Source: Selaginella tamariscina (taxonomy: Eukaryota > Streptophyta > Lycopodiopsida > Selaginellales > Selaginellaceae). From it: DNA of 64,000 nt. Below the pieces are notes generated by a model. That model was not told the origin of the DNA. It made no database searches and worked only from the letters and a program-made list of their open reading frames with translations. Below, piece after piece: positions 1 to 11,696 of this stretch (position 1 is its first letter; the number at the start of each line of letters is the position of its first letter). The stretch spans positions 186,001 through 250,000 of the forward strand of contig PUQB01000203.1 of NCBI GenBank assembly GCA_003024785.1, written 5' to 3'. The translations under genes were made by a program, and so were the position numbers.

Positions 1-665
1 GATAGAGAGTTTGCGCAGCCGCCTTGGAAGATGCATCAGTAGCTGCATTCGTCGCATTGGTGGAACTTACAGATCTGTGACCACTTGGCGCAAAGTGGCT
101 AGCTCATGAAGTAACATTTGGTGCTCGTGTGAAATTGCTCAAAATCTGCCATGATCCGTGAAAGAAAGGAGGAAAACAAGGGAGAAAAGTTAAGGGAAAA
201 AAAGTAATTGGAAATTGAGGAGTTATGAAAGTAATTATTATCAAACTGTCAAGCCACAATCCAAAAGCAAGAAGGCTTAACTCAAGAGTAGGACAAGAAT
301 TAGAAACAAGACAAAAACATGAGGCAAGGAGCAAGACAAGAACAAAACAAGAATTATCATAAAATGATTGGTGTTAATAGTAACTGATTATATAACAATT
401 AGGTCGGAGCTTTTATACTCACAACTCCAATAGCTAATCTAGGCATAAACTAAAAATAATACTCCCGGAACTAATCTAGGCATGAACTAAAAATAATGAC
501 CTCCTGTAAGCATATCCTATAGGCATATCTTGTTGGTATATCCTATAGTATCTTATAGACATATCCTGTATCCCGTATTTGTATCCTATAGGTCGTATTC
601 TGTATTCTGTATCGGATTGTGAAATTTGTAAGTCATATCATGTATTTCTGTATCGAGTCGTGACA
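1..665 (-). mobile_element. Edge copy of LTR retroelement family A (LTR plus start of gag)
   Basis: Read on the minus strand, 247-665 begins TGTCACGACTCGATAC and ends GGCTTGACA, matching the LTR ends of the complete family A element at 3501-7734. Positions 1-246 continue into the gag leader and the gag N-terminus (the same heptad-like stretch that follows the 5' LTR at 4503). So this is the upstream LTR and gag start of a minus-oriented Ty3/gypsy chromovirus whose remainder lies left of the window. The LTR is much shorter (about 420 bases) than the 902- and 980-base LTRs of the other copy because its internal CCTGCTCCT-type array is nearly absent. It looks broken, and is older than or rearranged relative to the 3501 copy. 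Confidence 0.8.
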
Positions 666-1081
666 CTCTCTATCCACAATCCAAGTATTCGTTATTTGAC
701 TTGTCAACTCTATGCAACCAACTAATTTTCATTGTTTATCTTGAAATGTCTACTTGGTTGACTAAGGCACACAATGGCTCCTTTGCTAACTTTGGTGCAT
801 GCATCTCCACAACATCATTGTGTAGTGGCAAGACTAGAGCAATTCTTGCCATTCCTGCTTTCAAGACCTTCTTTGGAATCCCTGTTGTCTTGACCTCCCA
901 TGCTATTTTTTATGCCTTTTCTTCTACCATCTCGAAAAGGCAAAATACATACTTCACACTCAATCATTTTGTGGTTGGATGCAATCTAGTTTCTTCTCCA
1001 TGCTTGTTGCTAGCAGTGGATACCCACTCGCATGATCCCTTTCTAGAATGTTGTTTGTGAACTAGTATATGATGCTCACTT
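666..1081. other. Unassigned stretch between retroelements
   Basis: An open frame of 119 codons runs at 701-1060 on the plus strand, but its composition (Phe/Ser/Thr/Leu mix) matches no family I recognise. It sits between two retroelement pieces. It is most likely chance reading or unrecognised repeat DNA. I see no RNA gene or regulatory site here. Confidence 0.3.
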
Positions 1082-2850
1082 TTAGTGTTGTAGTAGACAA
1101 AAGAATATCAAAACTTTGGCTATCCATGGCAACTCAACTTCACTTGGTCTGGGTTGTATACCACGCAATGACCAACAAAATATAGCCACAAGCAAGCACC
1201 ACTTTGAAGTGAAGGATCTCGTGAAGGAGCAAGGACAACTGCAACAAGTTAAGGCCCACATGGATGCAATCCGGAAGGAGGACTTGACCGCAACAGGTAC
1301 ACAACACCTGAGACAAGTATTGCAAGGTATGTAACGTCTATGGTTCTCACAACACAAACAATTGCTACATGCTGACTGAGCTCGTGAGCAACATGCTACC
1401 CTAGGCAACTACATTAACCACTTAACAAAGGTCGGAGGTAGACACAAACAACCAAAGGGACCAAGGACACAAGACTGGCAGGAGTGACCAGACCCGCAAA
1501 AAGTCGCGGTCAAGGGAGCACAACCGGAGGTCACGCTCCCAGGACCGACAACCATATCGATTGAGGTACAACGATAGGAATAGACAATCGGAACGGTAGG
1601 AGATGGTCTGTGCCCTGTGAAGCGGGCACCATCCGCTCTACCACTATTTCTGGATCTTGACAATCAAGCCAATGCTAAAAGTGCAAGTGCCAAGAACCGC
1701 AAAGGCAACAAATGGCCCAACCACTCTTCCTCGACACTGACCTCTGTGCTACAAGCCAATCATGTATCAATGGTACCACCAAAGCTACAATGCAAGGCAA
1801 TTATGAGGTCACAAGCTTGACAGGCAGAAGAGGCGAGAGACCTAAAGAATAAAGAGGATGAGGAGTCCAGCGAAGAGGAACCATTGGCAAAACCCCTAAG
1901 TTGAAACAGTGGGTGAGGAAGCGTGCCAAAGCAAAGACCACTACAGAACATATAAGACCCACTTAGAGCCAAGGATCAAGGGGAATGATAGGGATATAGG
2001 AAACCTTGCAGGCAAAATATCAAAAATTCAAGTATTAGTGACCCTAGGTGAGCTACTCTGCCTATCTCACAAATTATATAGAGTCCTCACTCAAGAAATG
2101 CATGAACCAACCGTAGCTCTACCAAGGGTTGTGATGATGGTAGTAGACTTCATGGCTGACGTGCCACCATACTAGTCCAAGTTGTGGGCCGCATTATTTG
2201 CGATGTCATTGTAGACAAAGGTTTGAGCATCCACCAAGAGCTGGGAATGCCACCCCCAAAGCCTTCGCCCTTCCACGTTATGGCGAACTAAGCCAAGGTG
2301 ATGCCCAAGGGCATCATTCAAGATTTAGAGCGCCAAGTTCCTAATAAATGTTATCGTCCTTGACATGCACATGATAGGGGGTTCGACCTACTCTTGGGTT
2401 GTCTGTGGCACCAACAGATAAGATTCCCCACCAAAATGGGACTGATATTCGTGACAAAGAAGCAAGTCCGAGCACCACCTTCAGAGTTCCGATTGCAGGC
2501 ATACCACATGACCAGGCTGGAGACTGAGAAGGAAGCCCCAGAAGCACAAGTCCTGAGGTGGCCCACTCTACAGAAGGAACTGAGCCACATCGCTTCACCT
2601 GCCCAAGAGGAACACCACGACAAGCCCGTGTACTGGTGGGACATGACTCCCAAGGCGGCGATCGACCAAGTAAACGTAGAAGTGGACGAAGAACCCCAAA
2701 TGGTGCATGTCAATGCTTATGTAAAATTAGATCTTAGGGAATGGATCACCAACGGCCTCCATAGCCATTGTAAACATTGCATTTGCAGTGACAAAGACTT
2801 TAGAGTCCACTAACGATGCAAATAAGTCATAAATGTGATGTAATTTTTAC
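1082..2850 (+). mobile_element. Degenerate gag-protease remnant of an LTR retroelement
   Basis: Several short plus-strand frames are rich in Gln, Glu, Lys and Arg, as in gag proteins. Around 2190-2350 a frame reads like the retropepsin-like segment of plant Ty3/gypsy polyproteins (a GRIICDVIVDKG-like start, then a PSPFHVMAN-like motif and an IIQDL-like motif). The remnant has no recognisable LTRs, and reverse transcriptase and integrase are not seen. It is thoroughly broken and clearly older than the family A copies on either side. Family assignment rests on pattern memory only. Confidence 0.45.
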
Positions 2851-2919
2851 TAAACTTTCTTCAATGCAACTTGTTCTCCCTTAGTTTCAAGTACTTATTT
2901 CTTTGTTTACTTTGTGACA

Positions 2920-3495
2920 CGTGGAACTTCACTTTGTGAAGCTAGATTATCATTTTATGGGCCTTCATTGACTTGGAGTCTCACTTTGTGGGTTTGTAAC
3001 AACTCATCATAAACAATGGGATTTGAGTCTCACTACGTGGGGTTGGAGCCTCACTACCTAGGGCTTTGTGGGGCAATACCCTCAAATCGTGAGGTAAGAC
3101 CCTCACTTTATAGGGCGTGACCCTCACTTGGGCATCAAGACTCTATTTGTGGCCATGAAGGCTCACTTCATGTGCATGGCGGATCACTTCTTTGACTTGG
3201 AGGCTTACTTCGTAGGCATGCCGGATCACTTTGTGTGCATGGGGTTTCACTTTGCTTTCATTTAGTTGGCAACAAGTTCACTTTGTGGGTGTGGAGATTC
3301 ACTTTGTGTCTCTTCATGGGCGTCGAGGCTCATTTCGTGGGCGTAAGGGATCATTTTGTGTACATGGGGTCTCACTTTATGGGCATGGGGGGTGTAAAGG
3401 CTCAATTTGTGTGCATGGGAGATCACTTCATGTGCATGGGGATCACTTTGTGTGCATCGAAGATCACTTTGCATGCATGGGTTTCACTTTGTGCA
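2920..3495 (+). repeat. Diverged tandem array with core TCACTTTGTGGGCATGG (left part)
   Basis: The core TCACTTTGTG(G/T)GCATGGG recurs every roughly 20-40 bases, with variants such as TCACTTCATGTGCATGG and TCACTTTATGGGCATGG. The units are degenerate and vary in spacing. The same core resumes after the family A element at 7740-8010, so this was one array that was split by the insertion. Long frames across it are repeat artefacts, not genes. Confidence 0.75.
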
Positions 3496-3500
3496 CTTGG
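3496..3500 (+). repeat. Target-site duplication CTTGG (left)
   Basis: CTTGG immediately precedes the 5' LTR at 3501 and is repeated directly after the 3' LTR at 7735-7739. This is the 5-base duplication expected from Ty3/gypsy integrase. Confidence 0.85.
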
Positions 3501-4402
3501 TGTCACGACCCGATACATGATGCAGGTTTTCGTGCAGGTTTCCAGATACAGGATACAAGATACGGGTTATAAGATATACCTACAGAATATGCCTGTAGGA
3601 TATTCCTACAGGATATACCCACAGGATATTCCTATAGGATATGCCTATAGGATATGCTACAAGATATGCCTAGAGGATAAGGGTCACTATTCTTAGCTCA
3701 TGACTAGATTAGACTCATGACCAGATTAGCTTGGAGTTGTGAGCATAAAAGCTCCGACTTAATTGTTGTACAATGAGTTACTATCAATACCAGTCTTTCT
3801 ACAATCAATCTTATATTGTCTTGTTCTTGTCTTGTCTTGCTCCTTACCTCTGCTCTTGTCTTATTCCTGGTTCCTAGTTCCTGTCCTGCTCCTATCTTGT
3901 TCCCGGATCTTATCCTGTTCCTGTCTCGCTTTTGAATCCTGTTCTGTTCCTATCTCGCTCTTGGATCCTGTCCTGCTCCTGTCCTTGCTCCTAGATCCTG
4001 TCCTATTCATGTCTTGCTCCTGGATCTTGTCCAGTTCCTATTCTGCTCCTTGTCCTGCTATCCTGCTCCGGTTCCTATCCAGCTCCTTGTCCTGCTATTC
4101 TTTCAGTTCCTATCCTACTCCTTGTCCTGCTCCTGAGTTCCTAGTTCCTTGTCCTGCTCCTGAGTTCCTAGTTCCTTGTCCTGCTCATGAGTTCCTTGTT
4201 CATGTCCTGCTCCTTGTCCTGCTCCTGAGTTCCTTGTCCTGCTCCTGAGTTCCTTGTCTGCTCATGAGTTCCTTGTTCATGTCCTGCTCCTTATCCTGCT
4301 CCTGAGTTTCTAGTTCCTATCCTGCTCCCCGTCCTGCTCCTGAGTCAAGCTTCCTTGTTCTCAGAATCCTGCTCATTTCCTTGCCTGGATCGTGGCTTGA
4401 CA
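3501..4402 (+). repeat. 5' LTR of family A element
   Basis: The LTR begins TGTCACGACCCGATAC and ends ATCGTGGCTTGACA. It contains two internal arrays: a roughly 13-base GGATATNCCTATA-type array (about 3590-3675) and a long CCTGCTCCTGAGTTCCT-type pyrimidine array (about 3830-4340). No standard tRNA-Met primer site (TGGTATCAGAGC-like) is seen in the bases just downstream. Confidence 0.85.
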
Positions 4403-4502
4403 GTTTGATAGTAACTACTTTCCTAGCTCTCCGTTCCTAGCTACTTTTTTTTTTTTTCCCTTGATTCTTTTCCTTCTTTTCCTCCTTTTTTTTTCATAGC
4501 TC

Positions 4503-5444
4503 ATGATCGATTTTGAGCAATTTCAATGTGAGCACCAAATGTTGCTTCATGAGCTGGCCACTTTGCACCAAGTGGTCACAGATCTGCAAGGTTCCACCAA
4601 CGCGGCGCATGCAGCTGTTGATGCATCCTTCAGGGCTGCTGCACAAGCTCTCTCTCAAGCATCCGTGATTTTCTCTCTATCAAACTCTTCTCCAGAGCCA
4701 AAGATCAGCATGCCAGAGAGGTTCAGTGGCAATCGTGCCGATTCTAAGGTTTCTTAAATCAGATCAGGCTTTTGATCCGCATGCAACCATGCCGCTACTC
4801 AACTGATGCACAAAAGGTTGGCCTTTTGGCATCCCTATTGGTTGGATCTCCACGGGCTTGGGTTCCTCCTTTACTGTGATCACTCATTGACGGATGACTT
4901 TGAAGGGTTCGTGGTTGCCTTTGAAGCCTGTTTTAACGATCCCAACAAGTACCATTCTGCATGCACGAAGTTACGAAAGCTTACACAAGGATCCCAACCA
5001 GTTTCCGTCTATGCATCCAAATTTCAACAACTTTGCATGAACATTCAATGGGACGAGACTGCATTGATCGAACACTTCCTTTTGGGGTTGAGGGATGACG
5101 TGAAGGACCTTCTCCTTACATTAGCGGATGCCCAAACATTAGCAGAGATCATGCAACAAGCCGTTCGTTGCGACAACCGTTTGTTTGAGCGTCATCAGGA
5201 AAGATCCCGTCAATAGTTCCTGCAAGCCAATCCTGCAGCTGTGGCATATGTTCTTGTGATACCTTCTGGAGTAGTCCCTATAGAGGTTGAGAAATACAAG
5301 CGTGGTCCACTTTCAGTTGCGGAGAAACAACGTCGTCGCCATGACAACTTATGTTTGTACTATGGTGAAGCAGGACACAAGGTGGCAGAATGTCCTACTC
5401 AAGCTAGGAAGTTCAAGACGCGTGAAGTTGAAGCCGAAGTTTAA
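4503..5444 (+). pseudogene. gag region of family A element
   Basis: The gag-like protein has an N-terminal helical segment, the central retrotransposon gag fold (FVVAFEACFNDPNKYHSA... VYASKFQQL... LLGLRDDVKDLL pattern) and a C-terminal zinc-knuckle-like stretch with the GHKVAECP motif. This is the usual arrangement of plant chromovirus gag. It is broken. Confidence 0.75.
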
Positions 5445-5465
5445 TGTCCACTTCGTCTAGGAGCC

Positions 5466-6200
5466 ATGAAGTTGAACGACGGTGCAGGCTCCATTGGTGC
5501 TGCTCATACCATTCCATCACTCAAGCTTCCTGTACACATTCACCTCAATGATCGAGAGCTCAAGGAGTTTGCCCTGTTAGACACTAGAGCAAATGCATGC
5601 TTCATGGATGACACTTTTGCAACTCAGCATGGCATTCCAGTGGTGAAGTTGAAACGTGCAGCTCCTGTAGAGGTTGCAGATGGTCGTTTGATTGCTTCTG
5701 GCACAGTTACCCACGCTACCACACCTCTCTCTTCTAGTCATGGCGCATTCAACTGTTCGATTTCCTTCAACTTGATCAAGACTCGGTCGACTCCCATTGT
5801 TTTGGGCATGCCATGGTTCGTGGTTACAAATCCTCAAATTAACTGGAGGTCTAGGACGCTCACGTTTTCCTCTCCAGCAGCCAGGATCAATCCTGTACCT
5901 TCCTACGTGCAGGATACATCCTTAGTGTTTGAGGCAGTACAAGCTTCAGGATTGACCATGCATGTTCCAGTATTAGAGTCGAAGATTCCTCATCGACAGG
6001 ATTCACCTTATGTCAGTTCCTTAGCACATCTGCAGGTTCTCTCCACTCCTGATTCACCTCATGTCAGTTCCTCGGCACATCTGCAAGCTCTTTCCACTCC
6101 TGATTCACCTCCTGTCAGTTCATCAGCACTACATGTTGCTCCTCCTGCTTCTTCTTCTTCCGCTCCTGCTATACAGGATCGTCTCCAGCATCTTCGTTAG
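5466..6200 (+). pseudogene. Retropepsin-like region of family A element
   Basis: The frame reads as a retropepsin-like domain, with FALLDTRANACFMDD in place of the usual DTGA active-site loop and a downstream IVLGMPWF motif typical of the ILG(M/R)xW region of Ty3/gypsy proteases. It is followed by a Ser/Pro-rich linker with repeated HVSSSAHLQ-like units. It is broken, like the rest of the copy. Confidence 0.7.
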
Positions 6201-6754
6201 GTACAGGATGATCTCTGGGTTCATCTTCAGTAGCACAGGAACGGTACAAGCATCATGGTAATACTCATCGTCAACTGGCACCTGCATACAAGATTGGTGA
6301 TCTCATGTGGCTTCTTCGTCGGCATATTCGCACTAATAGGCCTTCTTTTAAGTTGGATTTTCAACTATTAGGCCCTTACAGGATTGCAGCTGAGGTCAAT
6401 CCTGTAGCTTTTTGACTCGAGTTACCATCTACGGGGAAACTTCATCATGTGTTTCACACCTCTTTGTTGGAGCCGTATCATCCTTCTTTTCTTCCTGGTC
6501 GTGCTTCTTCTCCTCCCCCTCCATAGTCATTGACGGTGAACCTGAGTACGAAGTTGCAGCCATCCTTGATTCTCGTCTTCATCGTCGTCAACTTCAATAC
6601 TTGGTGGATTAGAAAGGTTATTTGCCTACCGATCGCACTTGGGAACCTACATCAAACTTATTCCATACTTTTTCCAAAGTTGCTGCTTCCATCAGCGTTA
6701 TCCTGCCAAACCAGGTCCCAAGACTCGTGAAACTCGTCCTTAGGGAGGAGGTGC

Positions 6755-7734
6755 TGTCACGACCCGATACAGGATGCAGGTTTCCATGCAGGTTTCCAGA
6801 AATAGGATACAAGATACGGGTTATAGGATATACCTACAGGATATGCATACAGGATATACCCACAGGATATTCCTACAGGATATGCCTATAGGATATGCTA
6901 CAAGATATGCCTAGAGGATAAGGGTCACTATTCTTAGTTCATGACTAGATTAGACTCATGACCAGATTAGCTTGGAGTTGTGAGCATAAAAGCTCCGACC
7001 TAATTGTTGTACAATGAGTTACTATCAACACCAGTCTTTCTACAATCAATCTTGTCTTGTCTTGTTCTTGTCTTGTCTTACTCCTTGCCTCCTGCTCTTG
7101 TCTTATTCCTGGTTCCTAGTTCCTGTCCTACTCCCCGTCCTGCTCCTGTCTTGTTCCCGGATCCTGTTCCTGTCTTGCTTCTGGATTCTGTTCTGTTCCT
7201 ATCTCGCTCTTGGATCCTGTCTTGCTCCTATCCTTGCTTCTGGATCCTGTCCTGCTCCTATCTTGCTCCTGGATCTTGTTCAATTCCTATTCTGCTCCTT
7301 GTCTTGCTATCCTGCTCCGGTTCCTATCAAGCTCCTTGTCCTGCTATTCTATTCTAGTTCCTATCCTACTCCTTGTCATGCTCCTAAGTTCTTAGTTTCT
7401 ATCCTGCTCCTTGTCCTGCTCCTGAGTTCCTAGTTCCTTGTCTTGCTCTTGAGTTCCTAGCTCCTTAGTTCTTAGTTCCTTATCCTGCTTCTGAGTTCCT
7501 AATTCCTTGTCCTGCTCATGAGTTCCTTGTTCATGTCCTGCTCCTTGTCCTGCTCATGAGTTCCTTGTTCATGTCCTGCTCCTTGTCCTGCTCCTGAGTT
7601 CCTAGTTCCTGTCATGCTCCTTGTCTTGCTCCTAAGTTCCTAGTTCCTATCCTGCTCCCCGTCCTACTCTTGAGTCAAGCTTCTTTGTTCTCAAAATCCT
7701 GCTCATTTTCTTGTTCCTGAATCGTGGCTTGACA
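6755..7734 (+). repeat. 3' LTR of family A element
   Basis: Same ends and internal arrays as the 5' LTR, but about 78 bases longer, mainly through the pyrimidine array. It is followed by the CTTGG target duplication at 7735-7739. Confidence 0.85.
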
Positions 7735-8010
7735 CTTGGTGTGCTTGGGGTCTCACTCCATGGGGCACAACCATCACTCTATGGGACATGAACCGGCTTT
7801 TGGCTCACTCTGTGGGGCATGACTTTCACTTTGTGGGCCTTGAAGCCTCACTTCATAGAGAAAAAGTCTTGCTTTATGGGCTCACTTCATATAAAAAGAA
7901 TTTCACTTTATAAGGCTTGTTCCTTGATCCTCACTTCGTGGGATATGGGTCTCACTTTGTGGAATTGAGTCTCTTCATAGGACTAGTATTTTCACTTTGT
8001 ATGAATAATG
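7735..8010 (+). repeat. Right part of the CACTTTGTG-type array
   Basis: The array begins with the CTTGG duplicate and continues the pattern seen left of the element (GGGGTCTCACTCCATGGGGC, TTTCACTTTGTGGGCC, CTCACTTCGTGGGATATGG). It fades out near 8000. Confidence 0.7.
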
Positions 8011-9035
8011 ACCGTCAATTTCTTCGATTTAATAGTTAACAATGAAGTATATAGAATTTTCTTTTTTATTTAGTAATGTAAAGCTTTTTTAAAAGGAATG
8101 AAAAAAAATTTTTAAGCATTATGTACATTACTGATTCAAATGCCATAGTGGATCATGAAGTAAAGTAAATGAATACTTGAGATAATTTTAATTCATTTAA
8201 TTTTCACAAAGTTCATTATGTGAATTGTTCATTTATAAATTTTTTTCAAAGAAGTTTTCAAAAGCATATGAAAAGTTATTCATTTTTAAAGAAGACATAT
8301 TCTTAAATGATGCAATCATGAAGTGAACTTTAAATTCAACAATTAACACTGTTCAATTTAGTTAAATTTAATGACAAACATGATAGTGAATAGTTTCACT
8401 CAATAAGATATGGGTTGTTCATTCATTTAAATTCAACGATCAAGGTAATTTAAATTTATTAAATAACACTTGAATTTACCCAAGTTAAATTGCATAAACA
8501 CATTAGACTCATGATGTCAACTAGTGAAGATACACAAATAAAAAAGTGGACGTCCAATATGTGTCCACAACAGTCAAATCTCACTTCATAACTATGAAAG
8601 TTCACTAAGTGAACCCATAAGTTTTGTTATAAAACATTTGAAAATTGAGGCAATTCATTCAGTTATTAGAAATTAAAAAATTTAAATAAACACATATGCT
8701 CCATATATGACTAGCGTTGTTAATAATTTATATTACTTTGTAAATCACATATAACACCCATTAAAATATTGATAGGTGTTCAATCAAACCAGAAGGACAC
8801 ATACGATGTGACCATCTAACGACCTTGTCATCGTCGTGGTATGGTCGTGATATGCATTGTGACAATTAATCACGATTGGATGTGATTTATTAATTTGGGT
8901 TGACACATCCTCATTTTTAAGCCACACATTGACACTTTGTTTGTACTTTTCTAGTAAATATAGATTTAACTGTGTTGTTGCATTCCATAAATTATCCACA
9001 ATGTCTCACACAGCCATTAAAACTTGCTGCACAAA
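8011..9035. other. AT-rich stretch, no gene seen
   Basis: About 1 kb of AT-rich DNA without conserved coding signals, RNA gene or clear repeat. The short minus frame at 8784-8999 has no recognisable features. Confidence 0.5.
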
Positions 9036-9707
9036 CTTCATATTAACGTAGATAATCTATGTTTCATTATCCTATCAATGCTTCGTTTTGTAAATCCAAT
9101 CGCATCAAAGTCATCATCAGATTCTTGTGCTTCCAGCTCTGACCAAGGATAAATCTCATCACTATTCTCGTCAGACCACAATTCTAATTGTGGATTCATC
9201 TTTTGCATCGCAGCAAGCCCAAGTTCATACACTCGTTTGGAATTTGTTCGTTGATGTGCATATTTGCCATTCTCGTCCCATTGTATCGCAACCAAAGCTT
9301 GAACCAATGTGCAATCTCTTGTTGTTGACAACTCAACCCAATGCTCGAATCAAGCTGTTCTCGCTGCGCAGCCTTAACACTCTACTGTCATGGGGATCGC
9401 AACTTGTTTTGAAATAAAATACTTGCAAGAAATTGCTTTCTTCTCCGACAGCTGCAACATCACAAGATTCGTTGTCCACCATGATAGTCTGCTGCATTTC
9501 AAAACCCAAGTTCTGCAAACCTTTCCTGTAAATCGGCTTCATTTGATGTGCCGAAAAGACGTTGTAGCTACACTTCAAACTGCAATCTTCCATGATTTGT
9601 CGCACGAGAGCTTTGTTCCTGCCTTCCCAACCAGAGCTAAAGAAATGAATTCTAGCATTTGGGATTGCGACAAGGGCACACAAAAACTCACGACCCGCAT
9701 GCACCAG
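9036..9707 (-). pseudogene. Truncated inverted copy of the HAD-phosphatase-like gene
   Basis: On the minus strand this segment is a close copy of 11787-12480 on the plus strand. It starts abruptly at a CTGGTGCATGCGGG sequence, so the N-terminal part with the HAD nucleophile motif is absent. It keeps the second motif (FFSSGWEGRN), the lysine motif (HQMKPIYRKGL) and the acidic motif (TIMVDNE), then changes frame before a C-terminal part (STTRDCTLVQALVAIQWDENG...). Compared with the plus copy it lacks 17 bases and one A near the frame change (about 9335-9365). Without motif I it cannot be an active HAD enzyme. The other half of the pair lies at 11697-12474, the NTPase-like gene between them. Confidence 0.7.
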
Positions 9708-10178
9708 GACGGAGATTAAATATAAAGCAACCGGTGTTCCTCTAGGAAGGACGTTGAAGACAAACAGACTGATATGTATATATAATAAGCTTGTAAGATA
9801 GAAGAGAAACTTTCTGTGATATATTTCTCTACAAGATGAACAGGCTGTTTGGAGTCAGTCCAAAGTTTCTCGAATCGCATAACCAACTATCTGTCCTGAT
9901 GGCTACATCCGGTTTTAGCCATCAAGAACATATGCAAGATGAGAGAGACACCATCATCCCATGAGACCAAGCAAGAACTAGGAAGGAAAATCACCAAAGG
10001 CTAAAGTAACATAAAAGTGATACCATGTTATATACCATGATATATACACAAAACCCACAGGACCGTTTATTTGCAGAGCTACTTATCTGCTACCTAACTT
10101 GTAGCATAATTTCATGCCGTTCAACCAATGCATGCTCTAACAAGTAACAACCCATTAATTATGCTGCTTAACCACTGC
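9708..10178. other. Spacer between HAD copy and NTPase-like gene
   Basis: About 470 bases with no recognisable coding or RNA feature. It would hold the 3' untranslated region of the minus-strand NTPase-like gene. Confidence 0.4.
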
Positions 10179-11446
10179 TTACTCCAACACATGCACCATC
10201 AGCATAAGCTTTCGCAATCTCTTCTTTGGATCGCACCGCCTGGAAGTAGAGTCCTTTGATGTAGCTGGAACAGTATTTGCCCTTCTCGGCGTCAAGAACG
10301 TAGGTTGGGTCGAGATGTGCCATGGCCGAATCTGTTCGGCATGTATTTTCTCAGCCTTCTTCCGCACCGCAATAAGCTCGTTATGTTTAGCAAAGGTCTT
10401 CAGAACAGCGTCCCAATACTCATCTTTCTCGAGCAGTTCTCCCATATATTCGTTGCTTGCTTTCAAGGCTGCCAGTAGACTAACCCGTTTCCGCAGAGGT
10501 TGAACTGAAGAAATGTCTTCCTTTAAGACCTCACGTGAAACGGTCTCGCATGAGGCACATAACGCTTCGAGGAAGAGTGGGACGAATCCAGTGTAGTACT
10601 CAATGCTTGAAAGACGACGCTTAAGTTTACCGAGGACGCAGTTAGCAGCATACGTGGAGTACAAAAATCAGAGCTTGTACAGCACATTGAACAGTTTTTA
10701 CCTCATTGAAGCCCCCACTTCCATAAGAGAACCATGGTATCTCAGTAGTCCGGGTCAATATTTTGGCATTAGGACTGGTGCACCACCAGACTTTGGCACC
10801 TGTTACCAAAAGCTTCGCAAAATCGGCTGCCACTATAGACCGATGCGAAGCGTCAAACGCCGGGTTCCCCAAGAAATCCGTGGGGTCAAATTTCTCACCA
10901 CCGTCGACCAGAAAATAAAAGATCTCAGGCTCTGACTCCTCCTTGCGCTCGTCAATGAAATCAACTGCATCTTGAATCGAACGGATGTCCATAATTGCGG
11001 CTGCAACCTGTACCCAGCCATCAACCTCTTTCTGTTCGTCCAAGAGAAGCGCGTTCTTGACCGCCTCAATTGGGTCTATCAGAAACGTTTCCGCCCAGAG
11101 AAAAACCAGCCTACATTTCTCTTCCTCCTCGTTAGAGGTGTGCAACCACTTGTACAAAAACAAGCCATTGCTCTGAAGTCAGATGCCCTTGGGACCATAC
11201 AAGAAACTCCCTGTCTGAACCCATCTCCCAATGTACAAGCAAAGCTTCTACGCTACTTCTATCCACTTCTGGCCTGGTACAAGGGCGCCCCAAACCTGGA
11301 TATGGCAGAAGAGTCGACTTCCCTGCATCACATAGATCATTGTCTGGCAGGTCCAAAATCTTCTTCACTGCGTACGTGACATAATAGCGGGAGCGCTTCC
11401 TTCCCACAACAGCGGTCCTGAAACCCCGATCCGCCCTGGCAGTCAA
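10179..11446 (-). pseudogene. P-loop NTPase-like gene, resembling Crinkler/RHS-type NTPases; broken
   Basis: Three overlapping minus-strand frames make up one coding region of about 400 codons. Visible parts in order are: an N-terminal segment (SRYYVTYAVKKILDLP), a glycine-rich FLYGPKGI stretch in the place of a P-loop, a strand with a Walker B-like look (IFYFLVDGGEKFD), a VTGAKVWWCTSPN segment like a sensor strand, and a C-terminal IEYYTGFVPLFLEAL motif followed by helices with many Lys and Arg. The order P-loop, acidic strand, sensor, then TG(x)VPxxL is that of STAND-like NTPases of the Crinkler/RHS group found in fungi, oomycetes and some plants. That family link is from memory and uncertain. 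The copy is broken. It lies inside an inverted repeat that carries HAD-like genes. Confidence 0.4.
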
Positions 11447-11696
11447 AAACCCTAAACCTGAGTTTTTGTATTATTTAAACATTCTACCTTAAATATATAT
11501 TAAAGTATATATTAAATTAAATATGGATGGCACGTAAGATAAAAAGGTTAAAAGGTTGCCTAAAATAACTTAGTCTCCATGTATATAAGAAAGGGTTTCT
11601 ATCCTTATATTTATTATCCAGAAAAAGGTTGAATACACGTCTTTTTCATCGTATAAATATACTCTGGTTAACTTACTAAGGTTCAATTTGTAGGAT

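Larger units (their letters stand above)
3501..7734 (+). mobile_element. LTR retroelement, family A (Ty3/gypsy chromovirus), broken and short
   Basis: The element is bounded by two LTRs (902 and 980 bases) with TGTCACGACC...GGCTTGACA ends and a CTTGG target duplication. Parts visible in order are: a gag N-terminus (4503-4757), gag body (4806-5216), a CCHC-knuckle-like stretch (about 5355-5395), a retropepsin-like domain (5466-5950), and an integrase C-terminal part with a chromodomain-like segment (about 6240-6700). A purine-rich tract GGGAGGAGGTGC abuts the 3' LTR. The reverse transcriptase and RNase H parts are not seen, so it is a broken, non-autonomous copy; the edge copy at 53866 shows those parts. 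The two LTRs are alike outside their tandem arrays, so the insertion is fairly recent. Confidence 0.85.

Noticed and set aside
3763-4248. Long Leu/Ser/Pro/Cys-rich open frame in the family A LTR (also at 7004-7433)
   Set aside because: It follows the CCTGCTCCT-type tandem array exactly; repeats without stops give long frames. No conserved protein pattern.
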